Assembly: GCF_030463565.1 (NCBI RefSeq)
Contig: NC_134643.1
Span: 166,616,491-166,680,490, forward strand
Direction of reading: 5' to 3'
DNA from: Pelecanus crispus
Taxonomy: Eukaryota > Chordata > Aves > Pelecaniformes > Pelecanidae
DNA: 64,000 bases
The notes under the pieces were generated by a model that ran no database searches, was not told the DNA's origin, and was given only the letters and a program-made list of their open reading frames with translations. Shown here piece by piece: positions 34,501 to 41,100 of this stretch. The first letter of the stretch is position 1. The number at the start of each line of letters is the position of its first letter. The position numbers and the translations under genes are program-made.

Positions 34501-35268
34501 GTCACTTATGTAGGTGTGAAAGTTAAGTTTAAGCTTCATGTGGGACTCTGGGGCCAGGAAGCCCCTACGCTTCAGATTCTTGCGGCCAGGAAGACACAGC
34601 ACGGAAAAGCTGCCTTGATTTTATGTCTGCTTGCAGCCATCGGCTGCTCGCTCCTGCAAAGAATCACACACACACAGCCCGGCCACGACCTGTCAAGGCG
34701 ATTCTTAACTTTCCGCAGCTTTCCAACGCGGACTTACACCGGCCCGAGAGATAAGCGGCCGCGGCTTCCTACTTCCGCAGCCTGACCGCAGCTCACGAGA
34801 TGAGCCGATAGCCCTTTCCCCCTTCCCCGTCACCGCTTACAGCGGGAACCGAAACACGCTCAAAATCCCCGCAACAACAGTCCCGCGCCACCGGGGACGT
34901 TTGCTACGTTACAATGAAGCAGCGACAAACCCCCCCTGGGGGAATTAAAAAAAAAAACCCCAAAACCCCAACAAAAAACCCCAGCAAAACCCCAAACAAC
35001 CCACACGCAACCTCCCACAGCAGAAGGATAAAACTCAGGCCGCGCAGCAACCCGGGCCGCAGGGGCTGCGAGAGGCCTCCCCTCAGCGCGGCGGGTCCCG
35101 GCCCGCCTCAGGGTCCGCCGCGGCCCCGCCGCTCACCTTGCACTCGGGCTTCTCCTTGCCGGCCTCGCAGAAGTTGACGGGCGCCAGGCCCGGCAGGTAG
35201 AAGGCGGCGGCGGGGGGCGCGGCGGCCGCCGCCAGAGCCGCGGCGACGAGGAGCCGCCGCAGAGCCAT
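1436..35268 (-). CDS. TM9SF2: TM9SF2, transmembrane 9 superfamily member 2 (complete, 17 coding exons)
   Basis: Nonaspanin family protein of endosomes and Golgi; family members are implicated in membrane-protein trafficking and, for TM9SF2, glycosphingolipid and heparan sulfate synthesis. Joining 17 exons (35137-35268, 31004-31071, 29770-29863, 28928-29055, 19989-20118, 18243-18367, 16055-16166, 12720-12799, 12516-12624, 12259-12391, 11898-12017, 9672-9729, 8868-9027, 7518-7669, 6374-6485, 5594-5765, 1436-1503) gives 1953 nt, 650 residues, all GT-AG with consistent phase. Residues 1-22 are a signal peptide, followed by [12 protein letters not shown]. The lumenal domain runs to about residue 288 and contains VTWCYDVED and NPGFPIGCY. 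Nine hydrophobic spans follow, near residues 291-312, 357-377, 384-405, 421-443, 452-478, 511-531, 538-566, 583-600 and 610-640. The C-terminus is VVKVD, a KxD/E COPI-type Golgi retention signal known in this family. The recalled human protein is 663 residues; the difference lies in the signal-peptide region. Identification is by recognition of the sequence; no search was run. Confidence 0.97.
1504..5593 (-). other. TM9SF2: TM9SF2 intron 16
   Basis: About 4.1 kb of AT-rich intron between exons 16 and 17. I see no interspersed repeat or extra coding exon that I can support; only short homopolymers, such as a T8/C7 run near 2608-2624. Confidence 0.8.
5594..5765 (-). CDS. TM9SF2: TM9SF2 exon 16 (TM8-TM9)
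   Basis: 172 nt, codons 572-629. It encodes [20 protein letters not shown] then [20 protein letters not shown] and [12 protein letters not shown]. The DYHWQWRSF motif is a family hallmark. Donor ACAG|GTAAGT. Confidence 0.96.
6374..6485 (-). CDS. TM9SF2: TM9SF2 exon 15 (TM7)
   Basis: 112 nt, codons 534-571. It encodes [20 protein letters not shown] then [17 protein letters not shown]. Donor GAG|GTAAGA, phase 0. Confidence 0.95.
7518..7669 (-). CDS. TM9SF2: TM9SF2 exon 14 (TM6)
   Basis: 152 nt, codons 484-534. It encodes [20 protein letters not shown] then [20 protein letters not shown] and ends in the Trp codon of LNSIW. The [10 protein letters not shown] loop is a hallmark of the family. 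Confidence 0.96.
8868..9027 (-). CDS. TM9SF2: TM9SF2 exon 13 (TM4-TM5)
   Basis: 160 nt, codons 430-483. It encodes [20 protein letters not shown] then [20 protein letters not shown] and [12 protein letters not shown]. Donor AAC|GTAAGT, phase 0. Confidence 0.96.
9672..9729 (-). CDS. TM9SF2: TM9SF2 exon 12
   Basis: 58 nt, the shortest exon, codons 411-430. It encodes [19 protein letters not shown]. Acceptor AATACAG, donor CTGG|GTAAGT. Confidence 0.95.
9730..11897 (-). other. TM9SF2: TM9SF2 intron 11
   Basis: 2.2 kb of AT-rich intron. The 85- and 91-codon ORFs inside it have no family resemblance and I treat them as chance. No repeat family recognised. Confidence 0.7.
11898..12017 (-). CDS. 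TM9SF2: TM9SF2 exon 11 (TM2-TM3)
   Basis: 120 nt, codons 371-411. It encodes [20 protein letters not shown] then [20 protein letters not shown]. Acceptor TTCATAG, donor AAAT|GTGAGT; the split Ser codon is completed in exon 12. Confidence 0.95.
12259..12391 (-). CDS. TM9SF2: TM9SF2 exon 10
   Basis: 133 nt, codons 327-371. It encodes [20 protein letters not shown] then [20 protein letters not shown], the conserved cytosolic [13 protein letters not shown] loop and the start of TM2. Donor CTGT|GTAAGT. Confidence 0.95.
12516..12624 (-). CDS. TM9SF2: TM9SF2 exon 9 (TM1)
   Basis: 109 nt, codons 290-326. [20 protein letters not shown] is the first span, followed by the cytosolic [17 protein letters not shown]. 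The donor is ACA|GTAAGT, phase 0. Confidence 0.95.
12720..12799 (-). CDS. TM9SF2: TM9SF2 exon 8
   Basis: 80 nt, codons 264-290. It encodes [20 protein letters not shown] then THIQWF, the pre-membrane segment leading into the first span of the nine-span region. Acceptor TTTCAG, donor TTTAG|GTGAGA. Confidence 0.95.
13124..13157. repeat. 15-bp tandem duplication
   Basis: The unit TATGCATTTTTAGCG occurs twice head to tail (13124-13138, 13139-13153), followed by four bases of a third copy. It is a small local duplication inside intron 7. Confidence 0.9.
14136..14206 (-). mobile_element. 71-bp miniature (internally deleted) LTR
   Basis: Read on the minus strand, it starts with the first about 60 bp of the same LTR family as 14317-14886 (TGTCCTGGTTTCGGC...) and jumps directly to the last bases of that LTR (AAACCAGGACA). 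Both LTR termini are therefore present and the roughly 500 bp between them are gone. The ends form a perfect 12-bp inverted repeat (TGTCCTGGTTTC / GAAACCAGGACA). Left flank ACTGT; right flank CTCTT. Confidence 0.85.
14207..14316. other. 110-bp spacer between inverted LTRs, probably inverted in place
   Basis: The spacer begins CTCTT and ends ATAGT. Turned around, it would begin ACTAT beside the miniature LTR (whose other flank is ACTGT) and end AAGAG beside the solo LTR (whose other flank is AAGAG). Both elements then regain a 5-bp target duplication, one perfect and one 4 of 5. Confidence 0.75.
14317..14886 (+). mobile_element. Solo LTR of an avian endogenous retrovirus
   Basis: 570 bp, same family as the LTRs of the provirus at 22534-27022, antisense to TM9SF2. 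It starts TGTCCTGGTTTCAGC and ends AAACCAGGACA. Promoter parts are visible: TGATGTCA at 14559-14566 (a CRE with its CpG decayed to TpG), TATATAAA at 14574-14581, and a late ATTAAA near 14751. An (ATT/ATC) expansion lies at about 14687-14735. The immediate flanks do not match (ATAGT versus AAGAG), which is explained by inversion of the left spacer. Confidence 0.9.
15300..15327 (-). mobile_element. CR1 LINE 3' tip (28 bp)
   Basis: On the plus strand this stretch matches the reversed 3' end of the CR1 at 62811 with about three differences and one gap, then homology stops. It looks like a very short 5'-truncated CR1 insertion; chance similarity cannot be excluded at this length. Confidence 0.4.
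16055..16166 (-). CDS. TM9SF2: TM9SF2 exon 7
   Basis: 112 nt, codons 226-263. It encodes [20 protein letters not shown] then [11 protein letters not shown], the end of the lumenal domain. The acceptor is CTGCAG, the donor GAA|GTGAGT, phase 0. Confidence 0.95.
17023..18003 (+). mobile_element. CR1 LINE, 5'-truncated, RT C-terminal part
   Basis: The insertion begins inside the reverse transcriptase ([18 protein letters not shown]) and keeps one frame through the catalytic FADD motif, [20 protein letters not shown] and the C-terminal [20 protein letters not shown]. Only at the extreme C-terminus does an eight-A run near 17889 shift the frame relative to the copy at 62811-64000. The short 3' UTR ends near 18003 with a degenerate ATGATTCCTAG. 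It lies in TM9SF2 intron 6, antisense to the gene. Confidence 0.93.
18076..18170 (+). mobile_element. CR1 LINE 3' UTR fragment
   Basis: About 95 bp of a second CR1 3' end: GGTTGGACTGGATGAGCTTA, then a run leading to ATTCTATTCTATGATTCT. It sits 70 bp after the end of the first CR1 in the same orientation, with a different sequence, so it is a separate insertion. Confidence 0.85.
18211..18257 (-). repeat. 21-bp tandem duplication of the exon 6 donor site
   Basis: Two identical 21-bp units (18211-18231 and 18232-18252) plus five bases of a third. Each unit holds the last exon bases CTTGAACCAAAAAG and the donor GTTAGT on the minus strand, so the splice donor exists twice with the same sequence. 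Confidence 0.95.
18243..18367 (-). CDS. TM9SF2: TM9SF2 exon 6 (proximal donor form)
   Basis: 125 nt, codons 185-226. It encodes [20 protein letters not shown] then [20 protein letters not shown]. The end at 18243 (AAAAAG|GTTAGT) gives the family-typical LEPKS junction with exon 7. A second, identical donor lies 21 nt further on (exon end 18222) because of a tandem duplication; its use would add RLVLEPK in frame without a stop. Confidence 0.93.
18368..19988 (-). other. TM9SF2: TM9SF2 intron 5
   Basis: 1.6 kb of AT-rich unique intron. A 103-codon ORF on the plus strand (19365-19676) has no recognisable family signature and is probably chance. Confidence 0.7.
19989..20118 (-). CDS. TM9SF2: TM9SF2 exon 5
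   Basis: 130 nt, codons 141-184. It encodes [20 protein letters not shown] then [20 protein letters not shown], the most conserved part of the lumenal domain, rich in paired cysteines. The donor is AAT|GTATGT, phase 0. It is separated from exon 4 by 8.8 kb that contains an endogenous retrovirus. Confidence 0.96.
22529..22533. repeat. Target-site duplication, left copy
   Basis: GGCAG directly before the 5' LTR start TGTCCTGG; identical to 27023-27027 after the 3' LTR. Confidence 0.9.
22534..23085 (+). repeat. Provirus 5' LTR
   Basis: 552 bp, TG...CA termini (TGTCCTGGTTTT to AAACCACAACA). It carries a perfect palindromic CRE (TGACGTCA, 22780-22787), a TATA box (TATATAAA, 22795-22802) and ATTAAA at 22940-22945 as polyadenylation signal. 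It points away from TM9SF2 transcription. Confidence 0.93.
22780..22802 (+). promoter_or_regulatory. LTR core promoter: CRE plus TATA box (5' LTR)
   Basis: TGACGTCA followed seven bases later by TATATAAA. The same arrangement is kept in the 3' LTR at 26730-26752, and with a decayed CRE in the solo LTR at 14559-14581. Confidence 0.8.
23094..23111 (+). other. Primer-binding site, tRNA-Lys type (CpG-decayed)
   Basis: TGGCACCCAACATGGGGC, eight bases after the LTR end. It matches the known lysine (Lys1,2) primer site except at two places, both where a CpG would have become TpG or CpA. Confidence 0.75.
23353..23407 (+). repeat. 24-bp direct repeat in the provirus leader
   Basis: TTATGGTATGATGAAAGTTA followed by TCAG occurs at 23353-23376 and identically at 23384-23407, a 31-bp period. 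A looser relative (GGATGAAAGTTACCG) lies just upstream near 23313. Confidence 0.9.
23705..23826 (+). repeat. Degenerate repeats in the provirus gag-leader region
   Basis: Three related Pro/Thr/Ala-type units starting near 23707, 23767 and 23799, each with a TGACA or CGACA core followed by a CTGC motif. They probably encoded a low-complexity linker upstream of gag. Confidence 0.55.
23990..24780 (+). pseudogene. gag-like remnant of the provirus
   Basis: Short broken reading frames between the leader and the protease remnant. The longest (24469-24744, 91 codons) is helix-prone, with [20 protein letters not shown] and [15 protein letters not shown]. Assignment to gag rests on position and composition; no capsid or zinc-knuckle motif is visible. 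Confidence 0.45.
25020..25286 (+). pseudogene. Retroviral protease remnant
   Basis: A frame containing the aspartic protease active-site motif [11 protein letters not shown] (DTSA codons at 25059-25070), then the flap-like region and the C-terminal [12 protein letters not shown]. It ends in a stop at about 25284, where the polymerase should continue. Nothing of reverse transcriptase follows. Confidence 0.75.
25396..26086 (+). pseudogene. Retroviral integrase remnant, catalytic and C-terminal domains
   Basis: The core resumes with the first catalytic aspartate in [10 protein letters not shown], then a premature stop near 25576, the second aspartate in [10 protein letters not shown], and the region where the third catalytic residue belongs. 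There the sequence reads SRKIK followed by a stop, so the glutamate is not present. A C-terminal domain continues ([33 protein letters not shown]) with further stops. The enzyme is dead. Confidence 0.8.
26087..26488 (+). other. Provirus 3' non-coding region and purine stretch
   Basis: No env-like frame is visible between integrase and the 3' LTR. A purine-rich stretch (AGGATAAGGGGTGGA, near 26471-26485) just before the LTR is the likely polypurine tract. Confidence 0.6.
26489..27022 (+). repeat. Provirus 3' LTR
   Basis: 534 bp, colinear with the 5' LTR, ending AAACCACAACA. CRE TGACGTCA at 26730-26737 and TATATAAA at 26745-26752 are intact; the polyadenylation hexamer has changed to ATTAAG. 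Length differences from the 5' LTR lie in the C/T-rich tract and a few small indels. Confidence 0.93.
27023..27027. repeat. Target-site duplication, right copy
   Basis: GGCAG directly after the 3' LTR; matches 22529-22533. Confidence 0.9.
28928..29055 (-). CDS. TM9SF2: TM9SF2 exon 4
   Basis: 128 nt, codons 99-141. It encodes [17 protein letters not shown] and then [18 protein letters not shown], ending within the Trp codon of HHWIVDNMP. The acceptor is TTCTTAG, the donor TTG|GTAAGT. Confidence 0.95.
29770..29863 (-). CDS. TM9SF2: TM9SF2 exon 3
   Basis: 94 nt, codons 67-98. It encodes [20 protein letters not shown] followed by [11 protein letters not shown], the conserved lumenal [10 protein letters not shown] core. 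The donor is AGG|GTTTGT, weaker than its neighbours; the frame continues cleanly into exon 4. Confidence 0.94.
29864..31003 (-). other. TM9SF2: TM9SF2 intron 2
   Basis: 1.1 kb. Contains an A/C-rich low-complexity tract at about 30244-30310 ending in a short (CA) run. Otherwise unique. Confidence 0.75.
31004..31071 (-). CDS. TM9SF2: TM9SF2 exon 2
   Basis: 68 nt, codons 45-67. It encodes [20 protein letters not shown] and the start of the conserved YTAFDFC segment. The acceptor is CTTTCAG, the donor GC|GTAAGT, leaving two bases of the Ala codon for exon 3. Confidence 0.95.
31128..31144. repeat. (AT)n microsatellite
   Basis: An uninterrupted alternating TA run of about eight units. Confidence 0.9.
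33763..33955 (+). mobile_element. Old CR1 LINE 3' fragment
   Basis: Recognisable CR1 3'-end words in order: ACAGGTCACCCAGGGAGGTG, then TTGGATGTTTTCAAGGCTTG, then GAGGTTGGACTATGTGGCCT, GAGGTCACTTCCAA and a degenerate tail TCTATGGTCCTAT. Many substitutions, so an old insertion. Antisense to TM9SF2 in intron 1. Confidence 0.85.
34958..34993 (-). promoter_or_regulatory. Candidate G-quadruplex in TM9SF2 intron 1
   Basis: Four CCCC runs on the plus strand (34958-34961, 34966-34969, 34979-34982, 34990-34993) give four GGGG tracts on the minus, transcribed, strand with loops of 7, 9 and 4 nt. A seven-C run follows at 34930-34936. It lies about 145-310 nt downstream of the exon 1 donor. Confidence 0.65.
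35137..35268 (-). CDS. TM9SF2: TM9SF2 exon 1 (start codon, signal peptide)
   Basis: Codons 1-44. The ATG sits in a strong Kozak context (CCCGCCATGG). An upstream methionine in the same GC-rich frame at 35439 is not used because the family protein begins with a signal peptide directly before FYLPGLAP. The Ala/Leu-rich leader [19 protein letters not shown] is followed by the mature N-terminus. The donor is AAG|GTGAGC, phase 0. Confidence 0.95.
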
Positions 35269-35406
35269 GGCGGGGCGACGGGGGCGCGGAGGAACGGCGG
35301 CGGCCTGCCGGGGGACGGGGGCGGGGGGGGACGGGGGTCCCTGGGCGCCTCTGGGCTCCTCCGGGCTCCGGTCGCGGCTTCGCCTCCCCCCGCCCTGACG
35401 GCCGCC

Positions 35407-35439
35407 ACTTCCGGCTTGCCCGCGCGCGCGACACGTCAC
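35407..35439 (-). promoter_or_regulatory. ETS-type and CRE/UPRE-like sites upstream of TM9SF2
   Basis: Minus strand reads GTGACGTG (35432-35439) then CCGGAAGT (35407-35414), 139-170 bp upstream of the ATG. Such a pair is common in promoters of secretory-pathway genes; binding is inferred. Confidence 0.45.
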
Positions 35440-35492
35440 CCCTCGCGGCCCGCCTGGCGTAGGGCGAGGGGGCGGGGCCGGCGCACGCGACC

Positions 35493-35519
35493 GGCCGAGG
35501 CCGAGGCCGAGGCCGAGGC
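35493..35519. repeat. (GGCCGA)n hexanucleotide repeat
   Basis: Four and a half perfect GGCCGA units in the CpG island, about 225-250 bp upstream of the TM9SF2 start codon. Confidence 0.9.
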
Positions 35520-37453
35520 TTGCCCGTTCGCTTCCGGGGTAGCGCCCGGCCTGCCCCGGTTGCCATGGCAGCGCGGCGCCCTCCGCCCGCAGCGGCGAGC
35601 CCCGGCCCCGGCCCCGGCCCTCCCTTCCCTTCCCCTCCCCTCCGGCCCCGGCCGCCCAGGAACGACGGGAGAACGTCCACGGGCGGTGGGAGCGGCGCCC
35701 AGCAGCCTTTTGGGACCCCCGCCCGGTTGTCCCAGCGAGGCCTGGTCCCGCTCCCGGTCAGGCTGCCCTGGGCTTCACGGCTGTTCAACATTCATTGCTC
35801 CTTTTTAAACATAGTTTGCTTTCTTTCTTTCTTTTTTTTTTTTTTAAATTCTCAAGGGTTTCGCTATGGACAACTCTCCCCGGTTTCAAACTGAGCTTGG
35901 GGTGAGACCTACCGCCGGCTGAATGGAGCCGGGGAGGAGACAGACAGACAGACAGATGTTGGCCGTGCTGGATATTCCTTACAGCTCAACATTCCGGGTT
36001 CAACATCCGGGTTCAACCCGGGGCCGTGTTCCCTCAGTGTCGCTGGTGGCTGCCGTCGTGCGGCACCATTTACTGAAAAAAAATCCCACCAAAAAAACCC
36101 CTCCTATAGAAAGGGCAGGCATAAAAAGTCTGTTGTTTTGGTAATGTAGGAGAGGACATTGCTCAGATTCTTATTTTACTTTTCTCTACTTCCTAATGTT
36201 TTCCATCAGTTTGGGTTTGTGCAGCTTTAGAAACTCCAAATAACAGCCTCTTATGAAAACCAATTTATAAATGTTGCAGTGTTTCCGCTAATTTCCTTGA
36301 TTCACATGTCTTTTATTTCCTTTCTTCTATTTATTACAGGGTTCGGGGGATACATCTGTTGTTCACACAATCCTACCCACAGCCCAGGTCTTTAGGTATT
36401 GACAGTACAGTTGGTAAGGAATGAGCAGGGCTGTCCAAAGGGACGTCTGCTCTCTGTCCTGTCATGCAACATCCAGGTGCCCGAGAAAGCAATAAATGAG
36501 TATTCCTGGCTACAGTGGCCGGCCTGTCCATGGCAGTGTGGAGCTCCAGGCGGGTTAATTCACGTGGCGCCTGACCGGATGCAGTGTTGAGCATCTAAGC
36601 GCCTGGGCCACATAATGTAATCCTTAGGTAAGGTTATTTGAATAATATTTTTGTATATTTTCTACATTACATAAGCCATTCTTAGTTTTATATATATACA
36701 TGTTAATTTTTTGAACTCTCTATATTTAACATTTAAGTTGTTCATCTACCTTTCTCGTTCCTAGGTCTAATTCCTACTTGTCTCATCCTGTAGGTATCCT
36801 AAGAGCACAATTATAAGATCAAGCACTGTGACAAGCGCAGCTGGAGAAGAATTCCCAGTTCCCTCTTTTTATTTAAAATTGCTCATGGTTAGGGTAATCA
36901 GGTAGTAAATGACCCAAGTTCAGTTTCTCTTCTGCCACAAGGGAGTTCAAACATACCTCCCATTTCCCAGGTTAATATTCCAAGCAAATTACTTCTGTGG
37001 GCCTAATTCCTTTCCTTTGCATGAGAGAATATTTAAAAGCCTTTGCCCATTTAATCCTCATCTTCCTTGAGAATGCTCCAAAAGCCTCACGATGCGTAGG
37101 AGTTGCGGTGTCCTTTGTGATCTGTCAAAGTCCCTCATCTTACTCTGCCTTTGTGACTACAAAACCTGCTGACTCAGCGCGATTTTAAGGGGTGCTCTGC
37201 CAGTTGGTGCAAAGAGCATTTTGGTGGATGTGATGCCGTATGCTATGATGCCCTCTCCTCTCTGCTCTACAAAGATGACATGGAAAAACATTTTTTAGGC
37301 TGTGTTATTAATTCAATATAGCAACTATAACCATGGGTTATAATCCCAGGAATGGCCATGGTCCTTGAGATCCAATTTAAGCCTGGGCAAAACCCACCTC
37401 CTCTAATTTAATGAGAACTTCAGTGGGAATTTGCTTGATAATTTCTCATCTTA

Positions 37454-37523
37454 GATTCCCCCCCTACGGGTTTTACAGCCATAGGTTACAATTCAGGGGG
37501 TGTGGTTTTAGTACCAGAAGAAC
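37454..37523 (+). repeat. 70-bp direct repeat, copy 1
   Basis: Matches 38090-38159 over 70 bp without gaps, with 7 differences (90%). The core is TTTTACAGCC, GGTTACAATTCAG and TTTTAGTACCAGAAGA. Confidence 0.9.
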
Positions 37524-38089
37524 AAGTACCACAGGTTTTATCATCAGAAATTTCAAGGTTATGCAGGACTGTGAAATAAAACATAGGAAAACAATGTTTC
37601 AGAGAGTAATGAACCAACACAAGCCAAAGCAAAAGAACAAAAGCCTGGGGTTTTTTCCCAAGAAATTTTTGTGATAAGAAAATACAAAGATAAGAATATA
37701 GAGTGGTCAGAAACTGCTGGGAAAATAAGTGTCACTCCTTGAAAAAAATTACTGTTCTTTTTATCAGAAACTTGTGAATAACTTTTGCTATTTCTGTAGT
37801 GGTTCTCAACTTTTGGTACTCACGTCTGGGCTGTGAGGGGTGCCTCCTTCATTTGGGGATTCACAGCTCTCATAGTTTAGTTCTTCATTTCAGAAACAAA
37901 CTCTTAAATGCCCCTTGTATACTCCAGCTCAGTGACTAGTGCCTTCTCCCAGCACATTCCCTCCTTTGCCCAAGGGCACTGAAACCCACTTTTGTCACTA
38001 TAGTGCCTTAGCAGCTGAGCTGTGGGGCTGTTCCACTTGCTGTGGAACAGATAAATACTCCTTGCTGTGGAAGATGCAAGCACACCATT

Positions 38090-38159
38090 GATTCCCCCGC
38101 TACAGGTTTTACAGCCACAGGTTACAATTCAGTGGCTGTGATTTTAGTACCAGAAGAGC
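38090..38159 (+). repeat. 70-bp direct repeat, copy 2
   Basis: Second copy, 636 bp downstream of the first in the same orientation. Either a local duplication or two insertions of an unrecognised short repeat. Confidence 0.9.
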
Positions 38160-41100
38160 AGAAGAATACTCTGCTGCATAACATTTAGGGTGCTAACTGG
38201 ATACATCTAACATCCACTTTACTGCTAATAGTAATTAATTTTTTTTTTTAATGTTTAATATAAACTATATGTTTGCAGCCTGGAACCCAAATCTCCCTTC
38301 TTGCAGATGCGTTCCCCTAACAACTAAAATACAGAGTTTTGTAAATGAGTGTGCTCTTTTTCTCTCCCAAGACAATTGGCACCAGTAACTTAATGACAGA
38401 TTTCATTCTTGGGGGGAAATCCCCTGCTGTTGAGCAGCTCCTAGACTGGTAGTTTGGTCATTTTTCTAGAAAGCAAGAAGTATGGGTGAGGACCTCATCA
38501 GGTGGAGGTGGAAGTTGAATTAAAGTCCCAGTTGGCTGTACTAAGGATGATTGCTGGTAACAATTTCCACCCAGCAGGTGCATCAAGTGTGTCTGAGAAC
38601 TTCTCACAGATGAAACAGGTGAAGGATTATGGTTTGTGAAGGCTGATGCTGCTTTGGCCTGAGGAGATTTGAGCAGTGCAGTCCTGGTAAGCATAAGGTA
38701 CTTTTGCGAGTGATCAGAAGACAACCTTTAGGGAACTTTGAGCCTGAAAACAGAGGGGGCTGTGTACCTGAGATGACAGCAGAGCAGGGTTACAGCTCTG
38801 TGCCTCAAGTGGAAATCGAGTACATCAAGTGCCCCAGTCCTTTTGTGGATCCAAAGCTTCCTTGGCAATAGCAATGTGTTATTGACCACGTTACCTGTGG
38901 GACTGGTGGGAGTGGAGGCATGGCGTGAGCACCCCCCAGCCCACGCAGATGGATGGCAGCACTGTCTGTGAAGCACCCGGGCAGAGATCCTGCTGGTCTC
39001 CTTCCCTCTTTCCCAAGGCACAGTCCTCCGGTGGGTAGGTGTTGGCCTCCTGCAGCTCAGGCCCATAGCAGGAGTCGTGTTGCAACCTGCGAATACTCTG
39101 CGGGGCTTGGTGGCATGTGAGGTGTGCTTCTCCTCTGGGTCAGAGTAGAGCTGCAGTGTTCCAGGAAAAGTATATCCTTTTGAACAAAAGCCAGTTCACT
39201 ACCTAAGTAAACAGTGCAGCGTTTGGAATAGTCACACAGCATGTAGAAACTCATGTGGTTGTGCTGTTGGTATCTTTGGTTTTATGACTTGCAAGTCTGT
39301 TTGGTTTTGGGGCTTTTGTTCTTTTTAATCTTTGTTCAGACATTAGATCCAGCGCCTCCCATGACTTTATGACCAGCTTCAAATTAATATTTAACACAAA
39401 TCCTTTCAGGCTCTTGGTGTAGTATAGAGGCCTATCTCCTTTTCCCCACTACTTCATGTGGTGCTAGAAATGTGCAATCAGTCTGATACCTGACTGCCCA
39501 AACTAAAAAGAGAAAGGACTGACTGAATAAAACAGGCAGAGAAGAGCTCTGTAAGTTAAAAACCACTACTGAATTACATCTCAAAAGAAAATGCTGAGAT
39601 GATTATACAGCCATCACTATATATTTAAGGCTAAATTCAGCTCAGCTGACTCCTTTGCCTAGGCAATGGGGCAGAGCCTTTGGAGAAATGAGTGTGCCAA
39701 GAGGGACCTGCCAATGCCTTGCAGCAAATGCAAACCAGACTCCCTCCAGGAGGGAGAGGGGGCACGTGGCCCCAGCTACTGCGGTCTGAGCACTGACGGC
39801 CTGGGCAGCAGCTGCATTTATGACTCTCTTCAGCACTTGCTATAGGTAAGGTTTCTGTGAGGTCCCTGGTGAATTTTAAACCAGCACAAAAGAAAGTGTG
39901 GGAAGATTGCTGCCTGCCTGGCCCATGTCTGCCATGTTTGGAGCGGGTCTGGTTCAGGCTGCACCAATTTGTTCAGCCCTCAGTGTGTAGTGATATAATT
40001 GCTGTTCACATTAGTACCAATTATAGGCATTGGGAAGAAACAAACCTTTGTACAGGAATATGTTTGTGGATAAAACAAAGGGGAATGCTTTCTTTTTTAT
40101 AGCTCTATGAGCTCCAAATCAATTGAGCTGGTTACTTGTTCAGCAGTGAGCATGGTCAGTAATTAATAGTTTCACTGTAAGCTTAAATATCCAAGCTTAT
40201 CCAAGTTTCCAAACTTAAATATCACTCTTGCTGATCACTGTTTTCTATCAACTGGGAAAAGAAGAATCTGTATTTTTTCTTTTCTCCTTCAAGAAGAGAC
40301 TGTTCAGGATCTTTGACAAGAGTTTAAACTAGATTTTGGGAGGAAAAAAAAAGAAAAAAATTGTGTAATAATCTATATCAAAATGATTCAAAATGTAAGC
40401 GGGGACACACAGACACACACAGAAGAGACACCATCTGGTTATTAGCAGTTAACCTAATGGTCACATTTCTCAAGTATTCTGTCCTTGCCCTGTATCCTTC
40501 TGTGGCGTGATGTATTAACGCATGCAATCAGCCACATTAATTGATAAAGACCTTTCCCCGAGTCCAGTTCCTGGTGGTGAACTTTGCACCATTGTAAAGC
40601 AAATCACATTTATGAAATTGAGATTATGGGAAGCCTTCTGGAACAATGCGGTGAAGGCTGCAGAGCTGATTTGGGATGTGGCTGCTGGAAATCTAGACAA
40701 GAACCATGATGGTAATGAGGCAGTTAAATCCTTTTGAGACTCCTATTTTTCCACTAATTTCAATTGGGAATTATGTGCCAAATTAGGAGCCGAGTGTTCA
40801 TGTACACTGGGTTTGCACTGTGCTTCTTAGGTTTTAATTTCAGTCCTTGAATTTTGTAAATGGTATGATGGGTATTTTTTGACACATAGAAAGAGTATTT
40901 GTTGTAATGACACCCCCCCCTGCCCCCCAGTACTGCAGGAACTGCTCTACCAGATATCTGGCACTGCCTGGTATTCAAGTCTCTAACAACAACTACAGAG
41001 CGCTCCGTAAGAAGCACTGTTCAGAAAGGGAGTTTCTCAAGAATCCCTTCAGTTCCTGGAATTTTATGCCCTGAAGCATGAGAAAGGTTATCTGTTGTAA

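Larger units (their letters stand above)
31072..35136 (-). other. TM9SF2: TM9SF2 intron 1
   Basis: 4.1 kb, the first intron. It contains an (AT) microsatellite (about 31128-31144), an old CR1 tail (33763-33955), and close to exon 1 a C4/A-rich tract (34958-34993) inside the CpG island. No other coding exon seen. Confidence 0.8.
34560..35800. promoter_or_regulatory. TM9SF2: CpG-island promoter of TM9SF2
   Basis: Dense GC and CpG content spanning exon 1 and about 500 bp upstream, abruptly different from the AT-rich surroundings. It is typical of a housekeeping promoter without a TATA box. Contains an ETS-type CCGGAAGT on the minus strand (35407-35414), a GTGACGTG CRE/UPRE-like site (35432-35439), a second ETS-like core (35531-35537) and a (GGCCGA) hexamer run (35493-35519). 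The transcription start probably lies within about 35270-35450. Confidence 0.85.

Noticed and set aside
35559-35572. RFX X-box-like palindrome GTTGCCATGGCAGC
   Set aside because: One mismatch to the consensus half-site and no supporting context, so not listed as a site.
35108-35791. 227-codon ORF on the minus strand across the CpG island
   Set aside because: It is an Arg/Pro/Gly-rich frame created by high GC content and overlaps exon 1 of TM9SF2 in another frame. The true protein start at 35268 is fixed by the signal peptide and family homology.
35416-35894. Plus-strand ORFs (130 and 124 codons) in the CpG island
   Set aside because: Low-complexity Pro/Arg frames with no conserved domain; expected by chance at this composition.
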